From: Casuarius casuarius | Taxonomy: Eukaryota; Chordata; Aves; Casuariiformes; Casuariidae | Length of the DNA: 64,000 bases | Assembly: GCA_003342895.1 (NCBI GenBank) | Contig: PTFA01000086.1 | Span: 3,230,395-3,294,394, forward strand | Reading direction: 5' to 3' | Shown: piece after piece, positions 23,091 to 34,300 of the stretch | Layout: every line of letters begins with the position of its first letter | How positions within the stretch are numbered: position 1 is the stretch's first letter | Notes under the pieces: generated by a model | What the model saw: the letters and a program-made list of their open reading frames with translations, nothing else | Told to the model about the DNA's origin: nothing | Databases searched by the model: none | Program-made: the position numbers and the translations under genes

Positions 23091-24175
23091 TGATTCTGGC
23101 TGCAGATGCAGCTGGTGCACCTTTAAGAAGTTCTCTAAGTTCCGCAATAGCAAGAGTATAGGCAGGCGTTCTGCGTGTGTGTGTGTGAAGATGTATATAA
23201 TCCCAAAACAGATGCCAGAGCAATGTTTAAAGACTAACTTTTAGCTTTAAATATATGTGTCTCTCTAGAACTTCAGCTTTTTGTTTTATGTGTCTTACTG
23301 GTTCTTTAATTGTATAATTGTTTTTCCATTTCTCTTTTTTTAAATCAAAAAACCCAATAGGCTGGTTGCAGAAATGCCTTGGGTCTGTGTTGGATAGATT
23401 TAGATTTTGCAATCACTGAAACCTAAGAAAATTTTCTTGTCGTCTATTGCTGCGTTTGACAAGCAATGTTCAACCTGTGTAACTGGTGTCATCTTCTTGG
23501 CCTGGCTAGCTGTGTACTCACTTCCCTTCAAGTGGTTAAGTTAGTGGTTGTTTTGTGTCTATAATTTAGCTATGGGAAACAGATCTTCCTAGCAGTGTGG
23601 TATCAGAAAATTCCCTAAAACTATTTCATGTTTTTTCTTCCCACTTAATATTATGAAACCTTCATGATTAATTACTGAACTCTAGCAAAGCCTGTGTTAT
23701 CACCATGTGTGCACAACACCAGCAATATATGCCTCGTATGGCACATAGGTCTGTAAGAGAGCAGGTGAGAGAACTGCTGCAGTGGGTGCCGCGGAGGGGG
23801 AGCAGGGACCCCTGGCAGCTGCTCTGCCCCCTTAGGCATGTACAGCCCGTGCTTCTGCCCGTTCAGCCCCCTCCTTTACCTAAAGCAACACTTAGGAGAC
23901 ATGAAGAGGGAGAAAGGGAATTCAAAGAGGAGGATAAGAGGTTTGTATCACTTTAACTTAAAAATTGTGTAGTTAAAGCAAGGATAATTCTCCTTACACT
24001 AGGGTAAAGGTGCCTGTATCAGTGTACCTTACCATGGCAAGCTAATGTAGGCCTGGTCTCTGCAGAGCGTTACTCTAATTCAGCAAGAGTTATGGGTTTC
24101 CATATGAGTCTTAGTGTGGAGACAGTTGTACAGGTGTGAAGATGCAAACTGAAGTGAATAGTTGCACTGAAATAA

Positions 24176-24216
24176 TGTATTGTATTGTATTGTTTTTGTT
24201 GTATTGTATTGTATTA
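24176..24216 (+). repeat. TATTG pentanucleotide microsatellite
   Basis: Two runs of TATTG units are separated by TGTTTTTGT. It disrupts the reading of all frames here and explains part of the long minus-strand frame that crosses it. Confidence 0.9.
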
Positions 24217-24227
24217 CAGCAGAAGTA

Positions 24228-24249
24228 TGGCAGGCAGGACATGCACACA
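24228..24249 (+). repeat. 22-bp direct repeat, copy 1
   Basis: Matches 24886-24907 at 21 of 22 positions (core TGGCAGGCAGG then CATGCACACA). Flanks do not align obviously. Confidence 0.5.
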
Positions 24250-24885
24250 GCAGAAGTTTCACAGGAGGGGTCTGCTGGTGCTGAGAATCAGCAGAGTCAG
24301 AGCTGGTCCTGGGAAGCTTCCATTTCCTAAACCAGCCATTGACACCTGGGGCCAGCTGAGGTAAAAAGAAAGCTGAGAGAAAATTAGGTGCTAAACTGTC
24401 ACATTCCAGCTCTAAGTAGGTCTTTCTGAAGTCAGCTCTGACTGAGGTTAGGTCCTTTTCCAGAAAGTCTTCCAAGCTGTGCAGTCCATGTAGTAGGTAG
24501 CGTGGCAACATGGACCTCCTCAAAAGAGTCTCCTGGAGAGAGACATGTTGGGGTGGTTTGAACCTCAGCAAAAAGTAATGGTTATATAAACAAAGCATCC
24601 TGTCCCCTGCATTTGAAAGAGTATTTCTGAAAGGAATGCACCGAAAACCCACAAGAGGTGAAGGGACATGTAGAGCCGCCTACACCCTCCCTATTCCTTA
24701 CACAGGCAGTCACTGCAAAAACAAACAAACAAGACAGGACTGGCTTTGCCAAGACGGTTATAGAGACTGACTCAAAGACGTCTAGTGTCCTGGCTGTAAA
24801 CAAAAGTGAAGATGTATTATTTGGAAAATGAAACAGATTGATGTGAAGGGCTGTGTGCAAATAAAGGATTAAGGAAAAGGAGGAG

Positions 24886-24907
24886 TGGCAGGCAGGGCAT
24901 GCACACA
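24886..24907 (+). repeat. 22-bp direct repeat, copy 2
   Basis: Partner of 24228-24249, 658 bp away, one mismatch. Origin not recognised. Confidence 0.5.
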
Positions 24908-25059
24908 TTACCACTGAAATGTGCATAACGGGAAAGGGAGACTGTGTGTTTGTCTGTGCTCAAACCCGTGCTCGCATGTGTGTCTAACAGAGCGTAGCTG
25001 TCCGCGCAGAGATACCCACCCGTTCTGAAGGGAAAGACTTGGGACAGCTCTTGTCGTTT

Positions 25060-25140
25060 CAGCATCAGTGACAACTCCTGGCCTTGGGATCTTTTCTTGG
25101 CTCTGCCGTAGGCCGAGGGTGCTGCCTTGAGCAAGTCACG
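25060..25140 (+). repeat. MIR-type fragment
   Basis: The order 'aactcctgg', 'ggctctgcc', then 'ccttgagcaagtcac' parallels the MIR phrases 'gactcctggg', 'agctctgcca' and 'ccttgggcaagtcac'. Diverged. Confidence 0.45.
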
Positions 25141-25154
25141 AATATGGACTTGTG

Positions 25155-25420
25155 TCCGTATAAGTAGGTGTGTGTGAGTACCCGTGTGCGCTTCTGGGTA
25201 CACCCACACACTGTCTAAACTTGCATGCAAGGTGTATGTATGCAGGTGTGTGTGTGTACACACTGAATAAATGCAGGTGTGTCTCTACATTTATGGGGGA
25301 ATATGTAAGTTAGCATGTTTGGTGGAAGGTGTGCATTATACCTGTGAGTATGCTGGAAACTGCTTTGTGAGCACGAATGTGCGTCCTGCATGTACATAGG
25401 TGCTTGCCCATGTGCGAAAT
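25155..25420. repeat. TG-rich degenerate low-complexity tract
   Basis: Repeated GTGTGTG, GTATGTATGCAG and TGCATGTACATAG words dominate, with short perfect TG runs near 25246-25256. It looks like a decayed TG microsatellite or an oligo-rich old repeat. Confidence 0.55.
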
Positions 25421-27954
25421 GACACGGCTGCTCTATAACAGGAATGTTGTTTCCTTTTCTACAGAGCAGTGGCAAAATAATAACAATACTGAGTGAAAAG
25501 CTTATGCAAATCTGAGTGGAGTACGGTAGTTACAGTTATCTAATGCAACAGTAAGGTTTTGCTTCACTCGGTCTGTTGAAACCTTACCTGCATTTACAGC
25601 AAACTCTCTGCGAAGGTGCAGGGTGTCAGTTTTGATTCCACCCACGCTGGGCTTCTTAAATCTGCTCTAAACACATCATCTCCTTTGGATACAGTTAAAC
25701 CTCAGATGTTTAGATAAGGCTGTATCTCTTCTGCATTTTTATGACCGGTTTATTAAATTATATTGGCTTAAACATAGAAGTCCAATAGCAGCCCAAGGGT
25801 GAAAGGAACTGGGCACTGACTACCACTGGATTAAAAAACATTTGGTCAGAGTGCCTCTTAATTTAGCCAGTGACAAAAGGAATGTGTTTATGGAAAATTC
25901 CCAGACTCTATGGACATGGTAATTGCACAAGATGACTGAGCCTTGAAGAGGGTTGGTAGGGGCATTAGCAGTCCTGCAAGTCAACTAGCCCATCTTAGCG
26001 ATAGAACTGATTGCCTAACTGGGACGCTTAAATTTATTTCCCCCTCTCGTTGCAATTAACATTTCCCCATTTCGGTGTCTGGCTGGTTTAACATGTCAAA
26101 GAATCTTACCTTACAGCATTTAATTTTTAAAGAAAACACCTCCCTCTGCCTACCAAAACTGTTATTCCCTTCAGACAATACTCACTGTGTATGTAGATGC
26201 ATGTATATTTATGAAATAATACTCTGATTATTGTCTACACTGTGCTGTGCATTGCAGTATCCAGCTATTATGACTTAGCCACATGTCAGCAGAGTGCTGG
26301 ATTTCATGGGGCTGGTTGCTCCTGTATGATGCCACTGCTTTATCGTGAGTGCTCAATGGTATCTTTATGTTCACAGAGTGAGAGCCATGGTATATTGGTT
26401 CTTTGCTTTTAGTGGTGGTATGATCTAGGGCCAGCACAGGTAACAGGGTTTGCACAGTCTGCAGTGCCTAGCCTGGACTGCTTCTGTAGTCATGGACATA
26501 GCGTTGGCTTATGGACCGTTCTGTTTAAGAGTCCAGGGTTACCATGTAATGAGATCCTACCCAGTACTGCAGTTTCTTATTGGAGCTGGGGATTCTTCTA
26601 TCTGAGCAGTTCAGTGTTGAACTCTATTTGATCTGCTGAATCTGTCCGTATTGCACTACAGTGTCTCTGAGTAGCCCATACACCTTTGCATCTGAGTGTA
26701 GCTTTCTATTGTTTTTGACTTTCTGTGAGATAGCTCTGATTTCTCTGTCAGAAAGGTTTCTTCCTTAGTTTCCCCAACTATAAAATGAAATTAATCCTCA
26801 AAACCAGCAAATTAATTGCCAAGGACTGTATACTAGTCGTGATCACTGTCTAACTGGCTTTAGATTCCTCAGAAAGTGTAACAATTAGCTTCAGTCTAAG
26901 GAATCTTTCTTTAGGCAAATTAAAAAATTGTACAAATGGGTCATAATGATATAGCAGTGATGTGGTATGTCTCTCATTTATGGCATTTAAGTGCACAGTA
27001 TTGTGGTTCACCTGTGACTTTATTATTAAAGCAAGTCAAAATAATGTTTAAGAATTTATAATATTTTACCTGAATATTTACTCATACTTTGCCTGATTCT
27101 TAAAGAAAAGAAAAAAAAAGGTAAGTTCAAAAAACATGGCCATATGTACTAAATGCATATGCAGCTTGTTGCACAATTTGCATGCACAATTACCCTGATG
27201 GCAAATGCAATTACACAGTATGTATCTACAGTTGCATGCACAATTTGGCAGGTGGTATTCAGCTCAGGATTTTGTCATACTCTGGTGAATTTATTTGGCA
27301 TGAGAAGACTTTAGGAATGAAGTCTGTGGACACAAGCAGCATACCTTTCTGCGCAGTATGCCTCTACCCTCGCTTCCCCCAAACTAAGAGGTTAATTCCA
27401 TCTCCGTTGCCCATTCAGACACTGACCTTTTGCGAGCAAGGCAGTGATGAGTTTTGAACTTCACGATATGCTCATCTGTCCTTAAGGAGCAAACAGCATC
27501 TCGCTCTAAATGATCTGATTACCTCTGGTAAGATTTGAGGTCTCTTCTACAGACAGTACCCTCCACTAGTGGAAACAACAGATCTGTTTTGATCTTTGCT
27601 CCATGCTCTACGAGTGTTATTTAAGCTGTTTATATGGCTTCACTAGCTCATATTTTTTTGAGGTCCCTCATGGTGTTCTTTGCTGGTCTTTTTCTCTCAC
27701 TGAGTCAAGACGTCTTTTTCCTTTGGCCAGAAGAGCCTTGTTGCTGCTAACAAACTGTGGCTCTTGCCTAGCTGACAGGTCTACTTCAGTGCTGATAGTC
27801 CAAATTTCAGAACAGGTCAGATCCAGATTTCTAGTGCTCAGCACTTGCAACTAGAGGCCGTATTTTCCAAAGAACCCACCTCCCATCCTGACACATTGGT
27901 AACGGGAAGAGTTTCAGACTGGCCAGTGCCTCGCAGCTCTAACCGGCATGCTGA
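25421..27954. other. No gene recognised
   Basis: A short MIR-like phrase (CTTAGTTTCCCCAACTATAA near 26765-26790) is present. TGCATGCACAATT words recur at 27180-27250, as in several other places in the window. No coding signal. Confidence 0.45.
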
Positions 27955-28045
27955 CGGCTGGATTTTCCAAAGGGCTTAGCAACTTCTTGGAAAGCAGAAC
28001 ACTGTTCTAAGGTCCTCAGAAAATGTGGCCCTCAATTTGTGGTAC
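27955..28045 (+). repeat. Fragment of 'gattttcaaagg' amniote repeat
   Basis: GGATTTTCCAAAGGGCTTAG, then 'ctaaggtcctcagaaaatgtggccct', resembles the sauropsid repeat wording 'gattttcaaaagcgcttag ... ggcccaattttgt'. Family not named with certainty. Confidence 0.4.
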
Positions 28046-28561
28046 TTTTCTTCCTGAAGGTAAAAATACTGTTTTTCTCAGCAAGCGTAGCAAGGTGATA
28101 GAGATAATTACTTTCTGGATATCCCTGTATTAGGCCGGATCCCATAGATAGTCCCATAGTATGTGACGTGTCCACAAAACTATTGAGTCTGTCTGGCACA
28201 AGCTGGCAGAGAGCAGACTAGATTAGGGATGAAGCTGTAGATTTTTTTCACTCTGCAAGTCAAACTGAAGATTTGTAGCAAATCAGTAACCTGGGGGGAA
28301 TTCCTGTAGAAATCGTTTTTGTCTCTACTAAAGGAGGTGAGGTGGGGAATAATCATTAATTACTCATCTTTTGCTAAGATAGAATTCACTGAGCATCCTA
28401 TATAAGTAAGAGTGAGTAAGGAAGCTTTTAGAGAGCTGAAAGCTTGCTGCTCTGGGTTAAATTGTGTGCGTTCATTTGCTGTCTGTGGCTGAAAGGAGCT
28501 AGAGGGGAGGTAGGGAGGCATTTTGCTCCATGGGAGGTCACTGAAATTATTTTTCTGGCTT

Positions 28562-28650
28562 ACACAATGGATCTGATTCTCCTGTCACTTGTGACAGCTT
28601 TATGGATATGCAAACCTAGCTGAGCTACTCTTAATTCACCTCAATGCAAA
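28562..28650 (-). repeat. Fragment of the palindromic amniote repeat
   Basis: GGATCTGATTCTCCTGTCAC, then a decayed 'ttaattcacctcaatg', follows the arm of the same palindromic repeat as at position 1 (gatctgattctcctctcac ... actccattgacttcaatgg). Confidence 0.4.
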
Positions 28651-31246
28651 TGAAAAGAGAATTCAAACTCTGTGAGAAGTGAGCAAGCAGGGGCAGTATG
28701 CATTTGTCTCCATGTTAGCCCTATTCATCTCACTCATACTTTCTTTTTCATACTTCTTAAGGGGAAGAAGAAGGAAATTACAGGGCTGTAGTCCCCCCTC
28801 CCCCCATTAGACTGCTCAGTTCCCATGTGATGGAAGAGCATCTGGTTGCTTATGCAACCTTCCCCAATAAAATAGTTATATATGGCCTACTGAGGGTTTT
28901 TTCTGTATGAGTACTGCAAGAGTCTTACTGCAGAGCATGGGAACTGTATATACCTGACTTTGTCATTCTTCCTTGCTTGTCACTTGCCTACAAACATCAG
29001 AAATGCAGAAACATCAAATTAAAAAATTATAGTAAGCTACTGCAGGGGTGCAGTGTGAACTGAGAAACGCAGGGTTGAATCCAGCAGACACAGCTGCGTT
29101 GAGAAGGTCACACTGTCCCTGTCCTCAGGGGAACATTTATCATTTGTCTTTCTGTGTGGCAAAGGACACATAGGACAGCACTCAAGGGGACAGTACCAAA
29201 AAAGAAGACAACAGGGCACGAACATGTGAGAACAGAAAAAGTTGTTCTAAAAAGGCAGGCAGTAGACAAGCCTCACCTTAGCTGCGATTGCCTATGGCTG
29301 GGAATATGGAGGTAAAAAAAGTCACTTTTTCAGTGCACTTCCTGCTCAGCATTATAAATCAGCAACTGATTTGGTTTAGCTGTGGCACGAGTAGAAAGAT
29401 GTTTTTTGGTTGTTGCTGGTCGAGGGAATTCACCGTGAGATCTGAATGTCAAGGTCTGTCTTTTGTTTCTTGCTTGAAATCTGCACTTATCTCCAGATCT
29501 GAATGGGAAGTGTTTTGCCATCCTAACAAACTTCTCAGAATCTCAAGAATGTTTCTGTGTTCACACTGAGTTGAAACTAATGTCTTTTAAAGCTTTCTAC
29601 ACAAAAACCGTACAAGACACCCACGCCAGTGTAAGTAGTAGCTTGAGGATTCTGGCAGCTGTTTGGGATAAGGAAGTGCTAGGGGCCGATCCCTGTTCTC
29701 TCCTACCTCCAGCGTGTGCCTGCCTGCTCAAATGTTGGCTGTTCAGGGGCTCTCTTCCTAATCCAGCTGGGATCTCTGAAGCCTTTCTTAACAAACACTT
29801 TCCTAAAAAATGTCTATGAAGATATAGCTTGATAGAGATCTCTCTCTTCTATTCATAAAGATCTTTTCACTGAAAATTCCCAAGCAGCTGTAGATGACAC
29901 AGCTGTAGATAAAGCGTGCACCAGGTAAAAGCTTTCCTGGCCCATCCAGAACTGTGTTTTGGCTCTGCAAGAACAGCCAGCAGCAGAGGGGCAGGAGCTA
30001 CACTGAGGTCAGCAGCTCTGACTGTGAGTACCTACGGGGGACAGATTCCTGGGTGGAACAGGTCCAATTTTCTCATAACTGCTTTCTTTTCTATATATTT
30101 CTACTGCTGTAGAGTATGACAAGTGTGACAAGTTGTAACCCTGACCAGGACAGTTATGCTGACAAGAGCCCCCAGTGTAAATACAGTCCAACTGGGACAG
30201 AAGTTGAGTTCATTCTGGGCATGTGCTCCTGGAGTGGAAGGTTGGCTTAGCTGTAACAGTGAAGTAACAGACCTAGTTACTTAGTGTCTGAGTATCAGGC
30301 GGTGGATTTGTTTACAATATGAACAACGAAGTGGCTTTGCTTGTCCTTTTAGTCGAAGAAGAGGCACTATGTAAATGGAATGATTTACTGCTATTTAACT
30401 ATATATCAGTTTCTCTCCTTCAAAGGCTGTCCAAGTGGTTTATTTACCATAAATCTAACCTTGGACTAAAGCTGAGATGCTTAGATACCACAGTGATAGG
30501 CACCTTAGAAATGCTAAAGCAGAGATAAGGAGAATACCATCAGATTGAGTGAAATGAGAGGAACTGTCTGGCCCCTTCACAAATACCGAGGATAAACAAT
30601 AGCGATCTTTGTACTTGGGCTGTAGGCGTGTTGTCAAGGTAAATGAGAGCTGGCAGAGGGCCCTATTGTCTCCTTTCCCACAACTCATTAAGATTTACTT
30701 GTTTTATCGTCAATGAGTATAATAACCAGAGCTCCGATTATGCCACAAGGACATCCCAATGCCAGTGATTCATGAAAGAGAGATTGCATTAGTCATCAAA
30801 AGGGTCTTCTCAGAGATTGCCCTCTTTTCTTGTAAGAGGTGGGAACGATGTTTTTAGAGTGAGCTGCTCAGCAGGCAACACCAGGTTGATATTGCACACT
30901 TGTGTGAAGTCTCTTGCATCCTTTCTCTATCCCTCACCCCCTTAACTTTACCCACCAGTGACACCCTTCCCTAATGTGCAGCATCAACGCCCACACACAG
31001 AGGTTGGGTTGCAATAGGGCTGGAGGCTACTTTACTTCAGAGTCTTTGCCAGCAAGCATTGCAGCACATAATGAATCAGCTGGATTATGCTTACCTTGAG
31101 TACGTCTGCCAAAATCTCTGACCTGATTTCCTCTCCCTCACTTGCATATCATTGTAAGGAGCCAAATGGGTCCTGGATACAATACAGTGCCACTAGCTAA
31201 GTTGCCAACCCACAAAATTTTGCAATAATACACCTTTGTCTTTCAG
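28651..31246. other. No gene recognised
   Basis: Short overlapping frames on both strands (for example 29288-29569 and 29571-29819 plus) without recognisable domains. Donor-like GTAAGT at 29633 and GTGAGT at 30023 lack convincing acceptor partners. Confidence 0.4.
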
Positions 31247-31308
31247 TAGCCTCTATTATCAAACAGTTCATACTTATTGTTACAGACCTCAGTGCCTCAG
31301 TGGAACAG
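31247..31308 (+). other. Candidate exon (62 bp) with strong splice sites
   Basis: The acceptor is ACACCTTTGTCTTTCAG ending at 31246. The donor is a perfect CAG/GTAAGT at 31308/31309. Two frames are open. The one entering after two bases and ending in phase 0 encodes 20 residues beginning ASIIKQFILI, which has a protein-like hydrophobic pattern. The other open frame begins SLYYQTVHTY. I recognise neither. Splice-site quality is the best in the window after the 61.9 kb candidate. Confidence 0.25.
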
Positions 31309-34300
31309 GTAAGTTATTCCCCAAGCTACAGAAGGACCAAATGAGATACCGAAAGATGAACAAGATCTTGGAGCAATTCAGTAGTAAAATCAAGACCACA
31401 AGAGGCTGCTCTGCAGCACTAGCTATTTATGAACATATACCTCATAATTCCTGAGTGCAAAAACACTGTATGAGATCCCATCACTCTGGTTCCTTGTGCT
31501 ACTCCACATTTCACTTCTTACGGAGGCAGTAAAGGACCTGTGATGCTTAAAATAGTGGGGCCTGTTCCTCATCAGATGAAGTTCAGGTACAATTATCCCT
31601 GCAGTTTCACCTTAAGCTCAGTTCAGGAGGGCAGTTACCACTGGCCATATCTGTTCTATGTAAGTTCATGAATCAAGCCCTTGACAGAACCTAGATACCA
31701 GTCTAGAATACCTTACTGGACACATATCCCATGATATTGGAAAACTCCATTTAAACGTCACCTTGTCTGTGGAAGGGTAATAGACCTATGAAGACTTTAG
31801 ACTGTTAGTCTGTATCTGTGATCCTGGTGGTTGTTCTGCTGGAGGTAATGCTTCAAACAGAAAATACACTATGCTTATCTTGCCTCCTAGTTTCTAGCTG
31901 AACTAATGGATGTGCCTTAGCTATGGGAGAGCTAATTGCATAAGCAATGTGACTAGCATGTATTGTAGGTTTTTTGTTGTCATTCCCTTCTAAGAGGGAA
32001 AACTGCATGCAGTAGAGTGTTTTGTTTTCATGCTTAGTTGTTTTTAATACACATGCAATACATAACAACATTTATGTAAGAGATTACAATATCAAAGTGG
32101 AGGAGAATGGAACATAGTGAGAATTGTGAGATTTCTTAGTTCCTGGGAAGTTTTTCTCCAGTCTTGGACTGGACCACAAAACCCAGCACCTTCAGTTCTC
32201 TCCAATTCTTTGGTCCCATTAGATGTGAGGAGCTGGCGAAAGCCTGTGGCACTGTGCAGGGCAGGAAGCATGCGACTCTCTCTGTCTGCAGCCCTGTGCA
32301 TCAGGACTGCGCCTGTCACGTAGGACAGTCTGGAGCTTGCCCCCACCGTCTTGTGGTATGGGGATAGGACTCAACCCATTCCACCGAGACCGAGGAAACA
32401 ACCATCCCTAACTAAATTACTCATCTTTAAATTCTGGATAGTCCTTTGCGTGCCTGACCTTGGGTCATGGGCACACACACAAGAGGGAAATGGAGCTGGT
32501 ATTCAACTGGGAAGCATTGCAGACAGAGGATAGGTTCAGTGGGTTCAGACAAACACGTGTTAACCTGTGTTTGATTACAAAAAGTTTTTATGTGATATTA
32601 CTTCAGTATGGAGGAATTATGGAAATAACTCTTAAAAACTGAGTTTTATGAGAGACACGGAGGATATTTTTGTTTAATGAAATGAGTATAGGATTTCCCC
32701 AGATCCTTTGGTGAGGAGATAGATAGATACTTAACATGATGGGTTGCATACATCTAGGTCATATATTGAAATAATGTGTGGTGTGTTAGATATTAAGACT
32801 ATTTTCAGAAATTAAACTGTCTCCCAAACATCTTTATGATCAGGCAAGTGTTCATAGCTGAACTATTTTCTTGAATGAGACAAACGACTTATTTGCATAT
32901 ATTTGGAATTTTAGAAGCAAGCAAATTTTTAAGTCCAATCCTGCATAGTTTTATCAAAGAAAAAGCTAATTCACACCTTATTCAAAAGTGAATTTTACAT
33001 CAGTTACATCAAAAAAAATGAAGTTAACTAACCTGCCTGCTGTGAAACAGCCATATGGCCACTTGCAGAGTTGTACTTACTGAAAGCCAAGAACTCGATA
33101 GTTTTGTTGCAGACGTGTGCTGCATTTTGACCACGTCAAAATTAATTGAGAAACTGAATGTTTTTATCTATACAAATCTTATCAAGACAGAGCTTTCTAG
33201 AATAAATCTCATCAAGACTATTTTCAGTAAAATCGTAACAAGATAGTTTTTCTCAATATATATTTTAAAGCTTTTTTATGAGTAAGACCTTATGAATGTG
33301 GTTTTTTCAGTCAGTTGAAAAACATATTTTTGGTAATACGCACACTATAAGTAGGCAACACCTTACACAATCCAATATACAATGCACCAACCACATTAGC
33401 TCCCAGGATGTCCAGAAGGGACTATAAAACAGGGCAAACTTGGGGCACATTTGCAGTACAAATCAAATGAAATTTTAGGTAGAGATTCTGTTCAACAGAG
33501 GGCAGAACAAACTTATTCCTGGTTTTCAGTGGAGGGTGACGTCCTTCGGACTAGACAGTCTACCAAAAGATGTAATTCTGGTGAAATATAACTATCACTC
33601 TTAAATATCACAGTTTTGGCACCTGATTAGTTCCTGCCATTTTATCCCATCAGTCAGATATATTTGTGTTTAGTACTCTTGATTAATGTGAATATGTTTC
33701 TGCCTGTGGATCACTTTCAAAATATTTGCCCCAGCTTTATTAGAGGTGTAATTTACGCTGACTGGTCATCAAATACATGGCTTTGTGAATGGATAACTCC
33801 TGAAGAACCTTCAGGTTGGCTGCCAAAATATTGCTAACAGAGTACGCCATAGTTTTAATAGCACGGGATGTTTCTGCACATGATCTATTGAGTCTGAGAT
33901 GTTTTGTAATATTATGACTGTTCAGATCAAAAGAGGAATAGGACATTTTGGTGGGGGAAGGGGACCTGTTCTATAGGGGACCTTCCAATCTGTTGACTCT
34001 TCAAGGTTTTGCAATCTCCATGAGGCATCGTGATCTCTTTTCACTGTGTTCTTTTGCACAGAATGTGTTTATATGTGAAAGCATAGGAAGAGTTCTGCAC
34101 TTAGTCATGCTTCAATCTGAAAAGTACATCGGGGTGGTATGCCAGATTGATTTAGTTGTAGCCTTGATAAGGGCAACAAGGGAAAAATAGGTAGCCATGA
34201 AAATGAGGGCAGGGGAGTGCGAGACTGAGTGTCAGACTTGTGAGTGGTGCAAGACTGATGGCCCAGCTGGCTCCTTAGCCTCAAGATAAAGATAACCTGG

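Noticed and set aside
24080..24652. 190-codon minus-strand open frame, the longest in the window
   Set aside because: It runs through a TATTG microsatellite, shows no domain, has no splice or promoter context, and a frame this long is expected now and then in 64 kb.
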